From Lachnospiraceae bacterium (GTDB taxonomy: Bacteria > Bacillota > Clostridia > Lachnospirales > Lachnospiraceae): a stretch of 64,000 nucleotides of DNA. Location of the stretch: assembly GCA_017442865.1 (NCBI GenBank), contig JAFRXK010000017.1:30314-94313 (forward strand), written 5' to 3'. Under the pieces are notes generated by a model that saw only the letters and a list, made by a program, of their open reading frames with translations, made no database searches and had not been told where the DNA came from. Shown here piece after piece: positions 62,755-64,000 of the stretch. The position numbers were made by a program, and so were the translations under genes. Every line of letters starts with the position of its first letter. Within the stretch, counting starts at the first letter, position 1.

Positions 62755-62861
62755 AATAGACTCCGTTTCTCCACACAGGGGCGATAAAACATTAATACAG
62801 GTATTTTTCTTCGCATAGCGACTAATAAATTAATATTACAGGCATATATAAATAATGCTAA

Positions 62862-62966
62862 ATATCCGGATTCCAACCCTCGATATTGCTGTTTACATAT
62901 CCGGATTCCAGCCCTTGATATTGCTGTTTACATATCCGGATTCCAGCCCTTGATATTGCTGTTTAC
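62862..62966. repeat. 35-bp tandem repeat at the ttcA-like gene 3' end
   Basis: Three adjacent 35-base units (62862-62896, 62897-62931, 62932-62966) beginning ATATCCGGATTCCA. The unit at 62932-62966, with the adjoining bases, encodes the last 12 residues of the protein; the other two are copies past the stop codon. The outermost has two substitutions. Confidence 0.92.
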
Positions 62967-63650
62967 AATAGCTGTAAACATTCTTTCTTTTACGCCCGGA
63001 TTATCAAGGTTGAGCTGACGTACCAGATTCTTGGCATATTCACGCTTGGTATTACCATCGGCAGGGCAGGGGTTTTTACAAACCGGCAGATTATACAGGT
63101 TTTTAAAGCCTATAACATCTGCTTCATCAACATAAATAAGCGGACGTATGAGAGTAAGGTTCATCTTATCAAGATATGTAACCGGTGAAAAAGAATTTAT
63201 CCTGCCTTCAAATATAAGTGACATAAGCATGGTTTCAATTACATCATCCTTGTGGTGTGCATAGGCAATTTTATTGCAGCCAAGTTCTACAGCCTTTTCA
63301 TTAAATGCACCTTTGCGCATCTTAGCACATAAAGAGCATGGATTAGATTCTTTGCGCTCATCGAATACGATTTGCTTAATTTCAGTATCGACTATAGTAT
63401 AATTAATGCCTAATTCCTCACAAAGCCTTGCAACTGGTGATAAATCCATGCCTTCGAAGCCTACAGATACACTTATGGCCTCTATATCAAATTTATTCGG
63501 ATAAAAGCGTCTGAGTCCGTGTAATGCATATAGGAGAGTCAGGCTGTCCTTGCCACCGGATATACCGACAGCAATTTTGTCGCCTTCATCTATCATGTGA
63601 TAGTCATCGACAGCTCTGCGTGTGTAGCTTAAAAGCTTCTGAAGCTTCAT
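62928..63650 (-). CDS. TtcA/TilS-family tRNA 2-thiolation protein
   Basis: A 240-residue PP-loop ATPase of the TtcA group. VGISGGKDSLTLLYAL is the PP-loop, NPCSLCAKMRKG gives the CxxC pair, AYAHHKDDVIETML the catalytic block, and KNPCPADGNTKR another Cys. TtcA thiolates cytidine 32 in tRNA, using an iron-sulfur cluster held by such Cys. ATG 63650 has CGGAGG upstream; the longer frame lacks a ribosome site. The C-terminus (SNIKGWNPDM) lies in the tandem repeat. Confidence 0.9.
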   Translation of the reverse strand: MKLQKLLSYTRRAVDDYHMIDEGDKIAVGISGGKDSLTLLYALHGLRRFYPNKFDIEAISVSVGFEGMDLSPVARLCEELGINYTIVDTEIKQIVFDERKESNPCSLCAKMRKGAFNEKAVELGCNKIAYAHHKDDVIETMLMSLIFEGRINSFSPVTYLDKMNLTLIRPLIYVDEADVIGFKNLYNLPVCKNPCPADGNTKREYAKNLVRQLNLDNPGVKERMFTAIVNSNIKGWNPDM

Positions 63651-63867
63651 AAAATAATACCTCCGTGTAAAAAAAGCAGTAGTGTAAATAAGGGTATTTA
63701 TTATGTTATCTTTGAGAATCAATACATATGCAACTATTCGCGAAACACAGCTTTAACGAATAGTTATATATAAAATTATAGCATTTTGCACTGTTTTCGT
63801 CAACACTAATATATTTACGTAATGCTAATATTTAAGCAATATTTTAAACATATTAATATAGTCAATA

Positions 63868-64000
63868 CCACCGGCTTAGCCGGTGGCTTGCTCTGCCCCT
63901 ATAAGGGGCTTTTACCTGCTTGCGCCCGGAAGGCGCACTGATGGTCTGCTAGCTGCACCACATTCACAGCTGCCCTTAAAAGGGCTTTCTCAGTGCTTCC
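63868..64000 (-). mobile_element. End of a possible IS200/IS605-type element
   Basis: Three hairpins stand in a row: CCACCGGCT-T-AGCCGGTGG (63868-63886), GCCCCTATAAGGGGC (63895-63909) and a GCGCC...GGCGC stem near 63925; a GCCCTT/AAGGGC stem follows near 63972. GC-rich hairpins of this type mark the ends of IS605-like elements in gut Firmicutes, where the transposon-encoded guide RNA ends. On the minus strand a frame GSTEKALLRAAVNVVQLA stays open to a stop near 63903 and could be a tnpB tail. The rest lies beyond the window, so this is tentative. Confidence 0.45.

Noticed and set aside
62862..62966. CRISPR-like direct repeats
   Set aside because: The units are contiguous with no spacers, and one unit is coding sequence; there are no cas genes.

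Overview
The window reads as chromosome from a spore-forming, moderately AT-rich Firmicute of the class Clostridia, most likely family Lachnospiraceae (inference from gene order, spoIVB/spo0A/SASP genes, Shine-Dalgarno use and dispersed palindromic repeats; no species is claimed). About 65 protein genes, one tRNA-Thr, one cysteine T-box leader and many intrinsic terminators can be supported. Most of it is housekeeping core.

Layout. 1-3.5 kb: 3' end of spoIVB, a small XRE regulator and a divergent three-gene sortase module. 3.6-9.3 kb: a SPASM-type radical SAM gene, ispF, then T-box-cysS-mrnC-rlmB-yacP and tRNA-Thr. 9.3-15.1 kb: YugP-type protease, glnS, spo0A, an XRE/S24-like regulator divergent from spo0A, and asd. 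15.1-23.4 kb: an Rpn-family nuclease gene, topB, a HAD phosphatase, an SOS-controlled group (YhcC-like radical SAM, Y-family polymerase, YolD) and a small acid-soluble spore protein. 23.4-33.7 kb: rsmD-coaD, a coiled-coil protein, ylbJ-like gene, pepD, M23 and VanY-type peptidases, an RsmF-like methyltransferase and a YgiQ-type radical SAM enzyme. 33.7-37.6 kb: an AT-rich accessory operon (Nudix, histidine phosphatase, IucA/IucC-like synthetase, 2TM-helical-repeat protein) with its own strong promoter and terminator, followed by a dead IS200 transposase. 38-40.3 kb: membrane protein, RluD-type pseudouridine synthase, recU. 40.3-47 kb: histidine cluster hisZ-hisG-hisD-hisB-[HTH orphan]-hisIE, with palindromic repeats in the gaps. 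47-58.4 kb: LUD protein, YitT, the radical SAM pair TIGR03960/TIGR03936, RNase G, rplU-prp-rpmA, obg, yhbY-nadD-yqeK-rsfS, purN. 58.5-63.7 kb: lexA with a divergent YneA-like SOS gene, a KilA-N gene, an SPL-like radical SAM gene, a tyrosine recombinase and a TtcA-like tRNA thiolase. The last 140 bases look like the end of an IS200/IS605-type element that continues outside the window.

The best candidate for an undescribed system is the four-gene operon at 33.8-37.5 kb. Other points worth following are the LexA box inside the promoter of the radical SAM/Y-polymerase/YolD operon, the HisF-like domain with a lost catalytic Asp fused to HisIE, an orphan regulator inserted in the his cluster, the sortase module whose likely substrate lacks a normal LPXTG motif, and tandem duplications of gene 3' ends just past the stop codon (yitT and the ttcA-like gene).
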